From assembly GCA_003254905.1 (NCBI GenBank), contig QANU01028427.1:1-64000 (forward strand): a stretch of DNA of 64,000 bases. The letters run 5' to 3'. This stretch comes from Nissolia schottii (Eukaryota > Streptophyta > Magnoliopsida > Fabales > Fabaceae). The translations under genes and the position numbers were made by a program. The notes beneath the pieces are model-generated. The model had not been told where the DNA came from. It ran no database searches and saw nothing but the letters and a program-made list of their open reading frames with translations. Shown here in pieces: positions 1 to 12,018 of the stretch (position 1 is its first letter; each line of letters starts with the position of its first letter).

Positions 1-500
1 GCGGGGGGGTGCAGGGGACCTGAAATCGGCTCATAGCAGGCCGATTTCAGCACCCTGCAGGCAACGTGGCAGCATAGAAAGAGAGGGAGGTGGGGGCGGT
101 GCAGGGGGTGCAGGCACGCGGATTGCACAGGGAAAGAGAGGGAGACCGAGAATGGGAGAAAGAGAGAGAGAATGAGAGGAATTTACATTATAAAATGCAA
201 TTCATCTCTCTTCACTTCTCACACACCTTCACTTAAATTTTCTGCTAAATTCACCTCACCCTCCTGCTAAATTCTTCCTCCTTAATTTTCTGAAGTTAGC
301 CCCCTTTTTTTGCTTATTTTCTTATCAATTAAATTAAGTAAGTTTTAAATTGATAATATTTTATTTTATTTTAGTTTATTTTATTTTAAATTAAGTATTA
401 CGATATATTTTTTTTCTAGTTATGTTTAACAAAATATTGGTGGTTCAAACAAGTTACACTAAAAAATGATTTGCCTGTATATAGGTGAGAAAAATAGTAT
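1..500 (+). promoter_or_regulatory. Left terminal region of MULE with promoter for the PMD gene
   Basis: One CTGAAATCGG...CCGATTTCAG palindrome lies at 20-50. It is followed by a G/A-rich stretch (about 75-180), a TATA box TATAAAA at 189-195, and a pyrimidine-rich leader from about 205 reading CTCTCTTCACTTCTCACACACC. The right end of the element, read on the - strand, has the same order: palindromes, TATAAAAA, then a CT-rich leader. The first ATG of the downstream gene is at 505. Confidence 0.5.
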
Positions 501-779
501 CTCAATGGTGAGAGCTCGGAGAGAAGATGATACTGTAAATTCGTCTCTACACATCTTTGAAGAAATCCTCCAAAATGATCAGGTAATATTTTTAATATTA
601 TTATTGTTGGTAGTAAGAAGAGTAAAATTTAATTGGTAAGTGTTATTATTGTTGTTATTATTATTACTATTATTTTCCTCATTTTTTTCGTGGTTTTTCT
701 ATTTTTTTTTATTTTTATTAATTTTTTAATTTTTTTTTATGGTTTTGAATGAGTTTAAATACTAATAATATAATAATTA

Positions 780-2155
780 TTATTATTGTAATATTATTAT
801 TATTATAATATTATTATTATGATTGAAATTCGTTAGGAGCATTTTTTTTAAACCTTGTGGCATTACATTCCATTTATAATGACCAAAAGGGACTACGAAT
901 GCGGTCTTGTATTCCTCCTCCCTGACTGAAATTTGGTAATAACGAGATTTCATATCAAACTTGGAGAATATATTAGCACCATGTAATCTTTTAATTAAGT
1001 CAGGCTTATAAGGCAGGGGATCCCTAATCCATTTTAACACTTTATTTAATGGTTTGTAATTAATTACTAGTCTAGGGGCGCCTCGTTCTTGCTCGGAGGC
1101 GTTCATGACATAGAATCCGGCGCAACTCCAAGGTGACTTGGAGGGGCGGATTAATCCTTTATCTAGGTATTCTTGAAGTTCATTTTTACAATATTGAATA
1201 TATTCAGCATTCATCTGGATTGGACGGGCTTTGGTGGGGATATTTTTCTCATCAAAGCCATTGATATAGGGTAATGATATTTCATATTTTTTACGGTGCC
1301 AAAAGGCTGTGGGATTAAGATCACAGATTTCAGTTTCAATCTTCTTTTGAAATTCACCAATGATTTTAACTATGTTTGGAGATTTTAATTGTTGATCAAT
1401 TCTTTGATATTGGATTTCTTTATTCAACATGTTTATTTGATTTTGCTTTCTTTGAATAAGATTGATTTGTTTAATTGAGAGTTCTTGTAGATTGTTTAAT
1501 TCTCGCTCCTGTGGAGGGGCAAGAAATTCAAATGTAACCTCTTTTCCTAAAAGAGTAGAGATTATCCCTTTGTTAGAGACATAGAAAGGATACAGGAGAG
1601 TTAAGAAGGGCGTTCCTAATATCATTTCCTGACTCATATTCTTAACTAAAACAAAAAAAGTTGTATAACAAATCTTATTTCTACAAATCTTTGCATTTGA
1701 GAGTTTATAGTTAATTTTTAATCTTGATCCATTAGTGCTGGCTAAATTTTCTATTGTTTTCTCATAATATTTAATGGGTATCAAGCCTTCTTGAATGCAG
1801 TTAATATCAGCACCTGAGTCAATCAAAGCAGTGATATTAAACTTTTCATTTTGAATAATTAACGTTATTTTGCAATACCATTTATGTTGAGTTATGATGC
1901 TAAGCATATTGATAAATTGATTGGTATCTTCTGATCCGAAAGATTGGTTATGGGCTAGAATAGCTTTTCCCAAATCTTCTTCGGATTTTTGAGAACAAAG
2001 AATCTCTTTCCCTTCAAGCTGGAGTATCTTGAAGTTTAAAGATAAAACTTCATCCTTTAATTCCTTAATTTCGGTTTTTAAGGTTTTTATTTCATTTTGC
2101 AAATCTTTTATAGAGACTTGTTCTTGAGACTTGTCCAAGAGCAATTAAAATGATT
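780..2155 (-). mobile_element. Endogenous pararetrovirus (Caulimoviridae-like) polyprotein fossil
   Basis: A - strand coding fossil of roughly 450 codons. It shows a coiled-coil-like N-terminal stretch, a retropepsin block (ALIDSGADINC and later ILGTPFL) and the start of a reverse transcriptase (RLVINYKPLNK, FSKFDMKSRYYQI, FGHYKWNVMPQGL). This protease-RT spacing and the FGHYKWNVMPQGL style match the enzymatic polyprotein of caulimovirids rather than Ty3/gypsy elements, as far as I can judge by eye. It is broken and partial: the rest of RT, RNase H and the structural genes are absent. It lies wholly in the first intron of the PMD gene, and ATT/AAT microsatellite borders its RT end at 775-830. 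Age cannot be set without terminal repeats. Confidence 0.7.
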
Positions 2156-2599
2156 TTTTTTATTTCATTTTACGTTAATAGTAAAAAATGAGGTAACTCT
2201 ATTCTCGAAAAAGTCACAGGACATTTGAATATTTATACTTACTTACTATACATAAAAATATAAAGAAGATACTAAAAATAATTAATTTTTTATCTCTACA
2301 AATTTCGTGGAAGTTTTTTAAAAAAATTCATACACATTAATTGATTTAATTAATTAGTTAATAAGGTAAAAAATAAATAAAAATTGTGAAAAATAGTATC
2401 TTTAAAAAAATATCAATATTTGATAAAGCAATTTTTCTACATATAAATATTTGATTTAACGTTTTAGGATTTAGATACGCAAGATACAAAATGCTTATAA
2501 CAAAATAATTGTGGAAAAACTAACGTACTAATAAGTTATTTTGCATTTAAAAATATAATACTTTTTTTGTTATTTCAAGTAATTTAAAAAGTTAAATAT

Positions 2600-2605
2600 T
2601 TTAAG

Positions 2606-2636
<31 letters not shown>

Positions 2637-2960
2637 ATTATTTATACAAGTATGTATGTCTACTTATACATATATTACATGTGTGTGTAAGTAACAATAT
2701 ATTATTATTATTATTATTATTATTATTATCATCATCATCATCATCATTAATGCCGATTTTATTATTATAATATTATTATTATCATTTATAAATATATTAT
2801 GTATGTGTACACACGGGTATGTAATGTCTATATGTATATATTATTATTTTTGTTATTATATATTATAAGTATTATAATTATTAGTACTAGTATTGTTGTT
2901 AGTATTATTAGCATTGTTATTATTCGTATTTTAGTGTTATTATTATGATGATGATTGATT
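2600..2960. repeat. Microsatellite cluster: (TA)n, (ATT)n, (ATC)n
   Basis: A pure TA run lies near 2608-2632, an ATT run near 2700-2729 followed directly by an ATC run to about 2747, and more imperfect ATT/TTA repeats lie near 2760-2950. All are inside the first intron of the PMD gene, between the pararetrovirus fossil and the telomere-type array. Confidence 0.85.
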
Positions 2961-2995
2961 TATCATAACAACTGTATAAATATAATATAATTAGT

Positions 2996-3410
2996 AAACC
3001 CTAAACCCTAACCCTAACCCTAATCATATCCCTAAACTCATTATATACTTTGCCATAAGTCATAAACATAACCTCGCTCATAAACCCCAAACTATAANAC
3101 CCTATTTCTAACCCTAAACCCTTGCCCTGCTACACTAAACCCTACATTAAACCCTAACCCTAAATCTTAAACCCTAAACCCTAATACCCTAACCCTAAAT
3201 CCTAAATCCTAAACCTAAACCCTAATACCCTAAACCTAAACCCTAACACTGACCCCTAACCCTAAACATAACCCTAACCCTAAACCCTTGCCCTGATACC
3301 CTAACCCTAAACTATAAACCTAACCCTAATCTTAACCCTAAACCCTTGCATTACTATCCTAAACCCTAAACCATACCCTAACCCTTAAACCCTAATCCTT
3401 AGACCCAGCC
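2996..3410. repeat. Degenerate interstitial telomere-type array (CCCTAAA/CCCTAA)
   Basis: About 400 bp is made of CCCTAAA, CCCTAA and close variants, all in the same orientation (C-rich strand on +), with increasing divergence from about 3030 on. One ambiguous base lies at 3098. Plant telomeres are (TTTAGGG)n, so this is an interstitial telomeric sequence. It sits inside the PMD first intron and ends about 40 bp before the splice acceptor at 3451, so it does not mark the chromosome end. Confidence 0.85.
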
Positions 3411-5879
3411 ATGTTATAACCCTACTCTGATGTTAACCGTTATTGTTACAGGTTGCGCGTCGGTTGCGGGCAAGATACTCTTTCATGGAGCCACCAAATC
3501 TCCTTATACATCCATATCTTGAAAATGTCGGTTTGTTACAAGCGTCCTTGTTAGACAACATTAGGGCGAACCAAGGATTGATTTCCGAAGACCCACACGT
3601 TCCATCTTCCACATGGAGAATGCGCTATCACTTTGGAAGATATTAACATGATTCTGGGGATTGGGTCAGAGGGAAAGCCGTCACGGCCCCTCAAATTGTT
3701 TTCATTGGATCGGGCCTAGTAAATTTATGTCAGGAACTGCTGGGGGTTACACCTGGTCTCGAGGACATAGACAGATCGTTCATTAACTCAGTCTGGCTGA
3801 GCCATCATTTCGGCCCAGTTATTCGCCGTGACCTTGACGTGCATGACATGTATCAAATATTGACTTGGCATGCGCGCGAATACATTTTGCGCCTGTTTGA
3901 AAATATTTTATTCGGTGATAAGCACTCCAACTGGGTCCACTCCATGTACCTCGCCATCCTAAGAGACTTGGGTGGCCTGGGAAGATATAGTTGCGGTTCA
4001 GCGATCCTAGTCACGCTATAGAGAGCACTTTTTCGCGTTACGCGCACAAACTGCAGCAGAATAAGTGGTTGTATGGTGCTCCTTCAAGTGTGGGCATTTT
4101 ATAGATTTCTAACCCTTGCACCAAACCCATCAGAGCCGTTCCACTTCCGTTTTCTTCTTGCGACAAGGTAATTGTTTACTATTAAGTTGATTGTTGCAAT
4201 GTTTAGCATTACTTTAATAGAACCACTTATGTACATTTTTATTAACTCAGTGTAATTTAATTTCTTGCAGATGGGCTCATCATGTCTTCATTCCAAATGT
4301 ACATAACATCACAGTAAAGGAATGCAGGAAAGCCATAAACGATATGGCCCCTGACCATGTATATATCAACACCCTAGACAATTGTGTTTTCCTAATATAT
4401 AACCATAACCTTAACTAAAGTCCTAATTGATTGTTTTGCCGTGCAGTTTATATGGTAGCCATATCGGACACCTCAAATTGCCGCAATAATATCCGAAGAA
4501 GTAAAGAATAAGCGGGGAACGTGGTCAGTGGTCTATCCACTGATATGCTTTGAGACTGTGGAGTGGCATGCAGCTAATCACGTGCTACGACAATTTGGGT
4601 TTGTTCAGACGGTGCCTTCTGATCCTGGTTGCAACATTCTAAGGCGTGCACACAATGTCGACTTATGGAAAAATTCGCAGGTGTTGATGGGTACAAACTG
4701 GATACAGGCTCATCGTCAGTGGATCCAGATGTGGTTAACCGCGTGGCACTCGTCGGTGAGAGAACGATCAATTATAGACCGACCGTGCAGTACTGGGAGT
4801 GGTATCTTGTTAATGGTTGTCGATTCCTTAAACAAATATTCGACCATCAATTGATACCTGATGTGTGGCAACAGTATTACCTATTGCCACCACATAGTCA
4901 TGTGCCCGTGAACCCATACCACGAATTTACGGATGAGGGCCCGCACGGTGTGTACATTCCACCACCCCAAGATGGTTACGGTCCTCCGTTTATTGAACAA
5001 GATTTCACTATTCCGTCTGACGACATGGTTACATTTTATCCGCCCCCAGACGGATCCATATAATTCGCCCCCACAACAAGGCTTTTACGCGTGGCTGGGC
5101 GAACAGATGGCCCAACAATTGCATGACATTGACCACACCTTTGATCTGTTCAATCCTAGATCCTCGTCGTCCCATGCTCCTCTGACAGCCGCTGATGAAG
5201 TTGAAGTTACTCCATACCCAATGGAAGTTACTCCTCCTCCGTTCAGACCTGCAACCTGTTCGCCTCTTCATGGTGAATGGTACAGTGACCAAGACTCGTT
5301 CAGTAGAAGGTTTTTCCATGCGGGATCTTCTTCAACATGTAATGAGCCACGGGTACGGTCACCAAGAAGATCAGTTGATATTGGTCGTTTGCCGGTCCAA
5401 AGAGGTGTGTCTGAATCTACAGGTCGGCACACTGGGGTAAGGGTACCGTTAGATCTGAACGAGCTGCCGGAGAATGCATCCGATGATGACAACGACTACA
5501 ACGACGCAGAGCCTCATCAACTGTTGCCCGCTCGTGGTCCGAGGGGAAACCTATTTATAAGGGGGATTCGAGGGATGCAGAGAAGAATGATGAGGTTGAT
5601 GGGACGGAGAGGCAATCATGATGGAGGTAATACAAGCGGCGGAGCAGAGCAACAAGGATATGATCTCCGTGCACGTGAAAATATTCGAGCTCCAAATTGA
5701 TATACCCTACAGAGGCACCTAGGCACTACCAAGATTGACCAAATCCATCTTGATAAATGTAAATATGAGATGGGATAAGTAAAAAACCATGTATATTGTG
5801 CGTATAATTATTATTGTTATAATTCTTATTAACATGCATCCATAATAAATCCACGAAGCCTTAATGCTAAATCAACAAT

Positions 5880-8800
5880 ACAACACATATATTCATTAAA
5901 TTTTTCATATGCATAGATGATCGTTAAATGCACAAATATCTGTTTAAGGCAATGTCTCAGTTTTATGTCTGCTGACTTGGCCCTGCACCAGTATGTGGAC
6001 ACTGGGAACTGTTGTGACCTGCTCCACGACAAAGTCTACAATGTCGTCACCGGCGTCCCTCATTTGAATCCATTTCACTTCGGAAACGAGAAGGGTTCGG
6101 CCGACCTCGTTTCACTCGCTTTAAACTTTGGTTGGGCATAACGGTCGGATATGTGACTCGCGGCCAGGTTGACTTGTGACCAACAACCTGGAACTCTTGC
6201 TCGTACACTTTGCAAAGGTTGTCCACTGTGTACACATTGTCGATGTACTGCGACTAGTCTAGACTCGCTGCGTCGCAACATGCCATAACGTGGACACATG
6301 AAAACCTAAACCGTTGGAAAGCTCCACAGTCACAGTAACTTCTCCCAAGGTCAACCCTATACTGATTGCCTTTTGATAAATCCGTGCAATGGAATAGTTG
6401 CGAGACTCTCGAAAATTCATGAACCTGCCAAACACAACTATATATAGTCACAACAAAAAAATGACAATGCCAATTATTTAGGCTTGGATTTAATATTGTG
6501 CAAAGACGAGAATAATCTGCAACGTTCCTGTTTGTGTCATCATTTTTTGTAGTATTTCACTCAAAAACTCTGAGTATTCATAACCTGCACTTAGCCGAGC
6601 ATGAGCACACCGGACGTTTTGAACAAACAAGGCAGCTGTCTTAAAATACGTTTCTTGGACCAATGCTGTTATTGGAAAATTTTGAGCCTCAAGAAATTTT
6701 GCATTCATTGACTCAGCTAGATTTGTGGTCATATGAAAACAATGACGTCCACTATCGAATGCACAAATTCACTGTTCTCGAGGGATCTCATCAATTCAAG
6801 CAGCATATGCCTCAGAATGCTGACGTAGACTTTCATAATGCCGATTGTACTGCTCCACGGTGCTCGAATACTCTGCAAAAGAAGCGCCTGTAAGCTCATG
6901 CTCAACCCCTAACATGGTTACATTTACATGGGAAAATGTAACCTCGGTTTAGTACAAAATGTAACTTACCAATAGCCTTCACAAGCTTTTCCATGAACTT
7001 CACCTTGAAGTGGCGGGCAAAGTTCTGTGCAATGTGTCTGATACAAAACAGATGGTATGCCCACAAACCACCCATTCGTCGTACGGTAGACTTTATGGAC
7101 TCGTACCGATCAGATATCAAGCCAATGACTCGCCCTTCTGGTAGGGATTGCCGCAGATTGTGCAAGAAAAAAACCATGCATCTGCAGTTTCACCCTCGAC
7201 GATCGCAAATGCAATGGGAACAATTGATTGATTGCCATCTTGAGTTGATGTCATCAACAAGACACCCTTGTATTTTTCATACAAGTGTGTTCCATCTACC
7301 TGGACCATTGGCTTGCTGTGATTGAATGCATTTATGCATGGACCAAATCCCCAAAATGCATGTCGGAAAGTACGTGCATCTGTCCTAACAGATCTATCAG
7401 CGCTGTAAGCTTCAGTTGTATCAACATCCCATGTGCAGGATGGATCAAAATGTTGTAAAGCAATCAACCAATATGGCAAGTGATTGTATGATTGTTCCTA
7501 ATTGCCGTAGACTTGTGCAATTACATTTTGCTTCGCAAGCCACGCTTTTCTATACGATGGCCAGTATCCTTCACGATCCATCACATCTGCTTGAATTGAC
7601 TTCACCGGTATTGTTGGCTTCGCCCTTATCTGTGCCAGAATCATGCTAGCGATCTTAACAGAAGTCAACTTTGAGTGGTCACGAGTAAGCCGCTCTGCAA
7701 GGCAAGTGTGAGGGTCATTGTATCTTGTGACCTCCTGACTCTGACTCTTTTATTTTGTAGTCGGTCCCGACACGCAAGTAATGGCTTGCAACGGCTTCCC
7801 TAACTTCATCACTGCTTGCAAAGAATTTTCCTTTGTACAGCTCATTGCCAGAAAAATATTCATTATGCAGATCTCCTAATTCAGTTGCACGCATCCCCCA
7901 ACATCATATGTTTGCAAGAACGGTGTATCCTTGGGCTGTGCATTTATTTCGTTGTCTATATTAATAATTGATCCATCAGTTAATTTCATGTGACAAAAAA
8001 TAATATAAATAAGGCATTCATACAGTAAACAGATTTGCAGTTCTGATATGCCAGATCCTCATCATGAGGCAAGCATAGAGCATACTTTGCATTTCTATCC
8101 ATGTACATACGTAATTTACTCGTAAATAAAGTCAGCAATTTGAGTTACAATTATATAATTCCAACCATTAACAAAAAAATAGAAATAAGGCATGCATACA
8201 GTAAACAGATTTGCATTTCTGATATGCAAGATCCTTATCATGAGGCAAACATAGAGCATACTTTGCATTTCTATCAATGTACACCCATAACTAAAGTCAC
8301 CAATTTGAGTTACAATTGTATAATCCCAACCATTAACGATAATTAAAATTAAAAATATTATCGTAGTTATATTGACCCTAAATTTATATAACAATACTTG
8401 AATCATCGTCCGATCCATCGCATTCAGACATGTCACTTTCGTGCTCGCTCCAACTTCCATTACCCTCTTTCTCTGCCCAGAACTCATCATCTGACACTAA
8501 TAGTGTCTCAACAACATCTTCATGATGCAATTCGTTTGCATTTGGATTGCCGCTTAACTCCTCATTCACAGTTGACGCCTTTGTGAAGTTCACGTATAAA
8601 TCAATACAACTCAAGTGTGTCTTATATGTTTCATACTGACAAAACATATGTTGCACTTGAACGTCGTTTGATATTGTTATAGGCCGATATTTTATTAGCC
8701 CATTTAAGAAAGACACTGGCGATTTGTATCTTATTCTCTTCACACTCTTTTGAAAATGATGAGATATTACGCTACACAAGTCGGTGAACGACATAGATGA

Positions 8801-8914
8801 CCACAAAATAATAACCTTGGCCTCATGCGAACTAACAAACTCGACACCCTCAACATTATTTTTTGTAACTGAACCCTCATAAAACATATATGCGGCAATC
8901 CCTCCCCTATCCAT
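5880..8914 (-). pseudogene. MuDR-type MULE transposase, degraded
   Basis: The start is taken at the MDRGG methionine (8914), which follows a TATA box and leader. An acidic N-terminal region ends near 8384. Then, in order: a DNA-binding/FAR1-like remnant near 7720-7830; RKAWLAKQN-type text near 7540; the MULE core with VQVDGTHLYEKYKG (7330-7200; the D is the first catalytic residue) and IVPIAFAIVEGETADAW; GLISDRYESIKS (about 7110; second catalytic D) with HLFCIRHIAQNF; TNLAESMNAKF (about 6720); a SWIM zinc finger YCDCGAF...CVHVMACC (about 6340-6270); a basic linker KRGRPNPSRFRSEM; and a CCHC knuckle CRLCRGAGHNSSQC (about 6035-5985). The order matches mudrA-type proteins. Several frame changes, stops and an internal duplication (8010-8350) separate the blocks, so it is not functional. 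Confidence 0.8.
8010..8350. repeat. Tandem duplication of about 176 bp inside the transposase remnant
   Basis: CAGTAAACAGATTTGCA with about 85 following bases occurs at 8023 and again at 8199, 176 bp apart. CAATTTGAGTTACAATTATA-type text repeats after each copy. The copies differ at scattered bases. They lie between the acidic N-terminal block and the DNA-binding remnant of the transposase. Confidence 0.8.
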
Positions 8915-9111
8915 GTTTTTGGTATTTAAACAAAAATATAAATACACTAAGAAGAATGACAGATTATAAGGGCAGTGAGAGAATAATAACAGAATAACAA
9001 TAAAGAAAAGTGATAGAATAGAAGAGGAAGAAAATTGAAAATGAGGAAGAGGGTTGAAAATGAGGAAGAGGGAGTGTGTGAAGTGGTGGGGAGATATCAG
9101 ATCCCCCGCCC

Positions 9112-9370
9112 TTTTTATAATGAAAGTTTCCTAGGCAATTTATGGATAGTCAAATGTTTTCCTGAAATCGGCACAGACCGAGTCGATTTCAGAACAAAAA
9201 GTACTGCTGTCAGGGGCTGAAATCGGCACAGACCGGACCGATTTAAGTACAAAAAGTATCGCTGTCAGGGGCTGAAATCGGCACACCCTGGGCCGATTTT
9301 AACCCTATTTTTTTTTAAAAAAAATCTGGGGCTGAAATCGGTCCAGGGTGTGCCGATTTCAGCCCCGAAT
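9112..9370 (-). promoter_or_regulatory. Right terminal region of MULE: TATA box and four phased palindromes
   Basis: On the - strand TATAAAAA (9119-9112) precedes a CT-rich leader and the transposase ATG at 8914. Outward of it are four hairpin-forming units starting CTGAAATCGG at 9162, 9217, 9272 and 9332, spaced 55, 55 and 60 bp. Each closes with a CCGATTTCAG-like arm about 10 bp later. The second and third are partly decayed. Clustered repeats next to the promoter suit transposase binding sites or hairpins; that role is inference. Confidence 0.55.
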
Positions 9371-10672
9371 TCCCATACATCCGTAATTTATCTGTAGTGA
9401 CCACATTGTGGAAAATAAAACTAAGGGAAGCAATATATATGTAAAAAAACCTGAAAATGTAGGTTTATATAAGAGAAATTTTTGTAGGATGGTAGAATAT
9501 TCAATATTTAATGCATGCCGTAGAAATTTAATTAATTATTAATTTTTTATTTTTATATATTTTAAAAAAATTTAAAAATTAAATTTGGCTGTTTGTAAGA
9601 CTTTTTAATCATACATATATTATATGTAATTGTAGTTTAAGACCATATAAATTTTTTTTAAATATGATAAAAGTACAATTCAAAAAATAATAATTAAAAA
9701 CAAGAGATAAATTTTAATGTATGGAATTTATATGGTGCTTTTGGGTACATTTGATTCTTATTCTACGATGAAAATTAAAAAAAAAAATAAAGATATGTAT
9801 AGAGTGTTTATTTTTTTAAAAAGAGAAAAATTAATTTAAAAATTATTTTTGAGATAGGTATAATTTTAAGTTTTTTATTTTTGTTGTCATTTTTAAACAT
9901 GTTACTATACCACAATATTTATGTTTTTGTTCCCTAATAAAAACTAAATGCTATCTTAATTAATAAAAAAAGTAATTGACTAACTCATAATTTTAAAAGT
10001 TACATATAATAACACATAATTAGATGTTAATGTACTAATATTCGGTGCATCAAAATAAAATCTTGAAAAAGAATTGGAAAATAAAACAATAAAATCCTTA
10101 CATAATTGAAAAGTGTGGACGGGGGAAAATGAAAATAAGATTCTACAATGTCGCGGATATTCTGCGAATATTTATACTCATACAGTGACATGGCTTTTTG
10201 GCAATTTACATCTTGGGAAAAGAGTTTGAAATTTTACTTTTATGGGAAAGAAAGAAAAAAGTAAAGTAAGGGTTCATTTGAAAATAAATGGACAAGAATA
10301 AAAGCGTACTAGTCAGAAAGAAATTAGGACAATTTGCACGATAGTTAGCTCACCACCAATTAAAAATTCTCTAGGGAATGCTTAGAATTTTTGTTATGCA
10401 TTCATTTTAAGTGTCAACTCTCTTGCCTAAGTTCCTAGATATTGAATCAGTTAAACGCACCTTTAATGCCTATTCAACTTTCACACGACCTTGTGTTATA
10501 TCTCCTGATCTCAATTTTTGATAAATAAATGTGACTAATACATCTTCTTTAAAAAAGATTTCTCCATAATGACTATGAACAGTTGCTCCTAGAGAGTGAA
10601 TCATTTTAATTAAATTTTTTATTATATAAGATTAAATATGTTTTCTTATCATTAATATCTTTATTATTTATG

Positions 10673-10709
<37 letters not shown>

Positions 10710-10974
10710 TCCTCAATTAATTAGTAAATTATCATATTTAATCTCCTATAATAAAAATTCAATTGAGATGTTTTTTTTAATAGACAAAAAAAGGCTCAAA
10801 TTTTTCAAAAGAGAAATGTGGAAAGAAACTTCCATTACAAGAATACCCAAAAACTAAAAGCTCAGTCCTCAAAAAAGATCATTAACCGCAACAAATCCCG
10901 ATTAACAACCCAAAAGATGCAACAAGATCACCTTGTCCTAACAACCATGACCCCAATGACTAGAGGTAACCAAT
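9371..10974. other. AT-rich spacer
   Basis: No supported gene. There are homopolymer-rich A/T stretches and a TA run near 10675-10704. A stretch at 10770-10970 of more mixed composition has no recognisable coding frame. Confidence 0.6.
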
Positions 10975-11260
10975 AATAGTTTAAATTGTATTAACTTAAA
11001 AATTATTAAATAATTATAAAAATATTCATTATAAAACTTTAATTTATGTTTAGTTACATAATTTTTTTAATATTTATTTTAAAAAATTAAGTTCTTACAT
11101 TTAAACTATTTTTTTAAAAAAAAGCTTAAATTTAAAGATTGATTAATGAAAGTAAAAAATTAAAAAAATTATATGATCAAACATAAATTAAGATTTTAGT
11201 ATAAATATATTTTTATTATTATTTGATCATTTTTAAATTGTTGTAAGGTTGAATTAATAA
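10975..11260. mobile_element. Foldback/MITE-like inverted repeat, AT-rich
   Basis: The left arm (about 10985-11090) contains ACTTTAATTTATGTTTAG and CATAATTTTTTTAAT. The right arm (about 11130-11255), reverse-complemented, gives ATCTTAATTTATGTTTGATC and ATATAATTTTTTTAATTT in the same order. The arms are about 100 bp each, imperfect, and separated by a short A/T loop. I see no clear target duplication, and A/T richness inflates the similarity. Confidence 0.5.
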
Positions 11261-12018
11261 TTTTTTTTTAAAAATCTGATGGGCATGATGCCCAAAGAAT
11301 CCACCATAATATATAGGACCCCACTTTCCCTCTCTTTATCACAAACCACAGTTCAATCAATTAGGCTTCAAAAATTTTCCTCCTTGATATTCTCACAATC
11401 ACGTGTTCTTTGTCCCATGTCTGTGCATCTGGCATTCACCTATTGGGTGACACCAATTGTTCTCACCAATTTGCTGGGATAATCTCGATGTATCGCCACA
11501 ATAAAAATGTAGAATCTCAAACTTTTCTATAAAGCAGCAGGAAATGCCATGCCCAATATATATCACTTTTAGAAAAAAAGTATTTTATTTTCTTATGAGA
11601 TAAATTTTGATGGCACTTTTTAAAATAGAGCTTGTGATCTTTGTGAATATAATATAATTATAAAAATCATAAGATACGTCGATATACTAAATCATGTGTC
11701 CTATGATTAATTATTTTGTGGTAACACTCTATTGTTAATTACAAAATATTTCTTTTATTCTTATGAATAAAGATCGAGCTCATACTATATAATTAAGAGA
11801 TGATATGTGTTATCATTATGCAATACTTTGTGATTATTATATTAACATTTTTGTTTTATTTCTTGTACTGATACTCGAATTCACTACAAGTGAGATAAGC
11901 TAATCAAACTAGAGTTAGTGTGATTGCCCTTAATAACACTTTCCTAAAGAATTGAATGACTGGTGGGCCAAACCTAAATTCTTCTGATGCATGCACTTCT
12001 AAGAAAAATAAAAATAAT
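11261..12018. other. Spacer without supported gene
   Basis: Mixed AT-rich sequence. A short + frame at 11279-11482 has no recognisable domain and no splice context, so I do not call it a gene. Confidence 0.5.

Larger units (their letters stand above)
505..5700 (+). pseudogene. Plant mobile domain (PMD/MAIN-like) gene carried by the MULE, degraded
   Basis: Exon 1 (505-582) encodes 26 residues starting MVRARREDD and ends at a GTAATA donor. The next exon starts at 3452 after TTGTTACAG, in the same phase, and reads VARRLRARYSF...HPYLENVG, the usual opening of the plant mobile domain (PF10536). Further PMD blocks follow: HLPHGE-type text near 3610, LCQELLGVTPGLEDI near 3730, WHAREYILRLFENILFGDK near 3860, GGLGRYSCGSAIL near 3975, WSVVYPLICFETVEWH near 4525 and VQYWEWYLVNG near 4785. 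The C-terminal tail (about 5070-5697) has VPLDLNELP, an acidic run and a basic end. Introns are visible at 583-3451 and about 4168-4270. The reading frame shifts several times (for example around 3640) and stops interrupt it, so the gene is dead. PMD proteins are known both as host silencing factors (MAIN, MAIL) and as genes captured by transposons. Confidence 0.75.
1..9370. mobile_element. Two-gene Mutator-like element (MULE), left end cut by window
   Basis: A MuDR-type transposase remnant (- strand, 8914 to about 5900) and a plant-mobile-domain gene (+ strand, 505-5700) converge with about 250 bp between their 3' ends, as mudrA and mudrB do in maize MuDR. Both outer ends carry a TATA box followed by a CT-rich leader, and both carry palindromes of the form CTGAAATCGG-spacer-CCGATTTCAG: one at 20-50 and four at 9162-9365. 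I read the two ends as diverged terminal inverted repeats that act as outward-in promoters. The left end lies before base 1, so no target duplication could be checked. Both genes are broken, so the copy is non-autonomous. The exact right boundary is approximate. Confidence 0.6.

Noticed and set aside
2996-3410. True chromosome end
   Set aside because: Repeats are degenerate and followed by 60 kb of complex sequence; they lie inside an intron.
4574-7649. Many short frames antisense to the PMD gene and transposase
   Set aside because: Shadows of the two degraded genes in the opposite strand.
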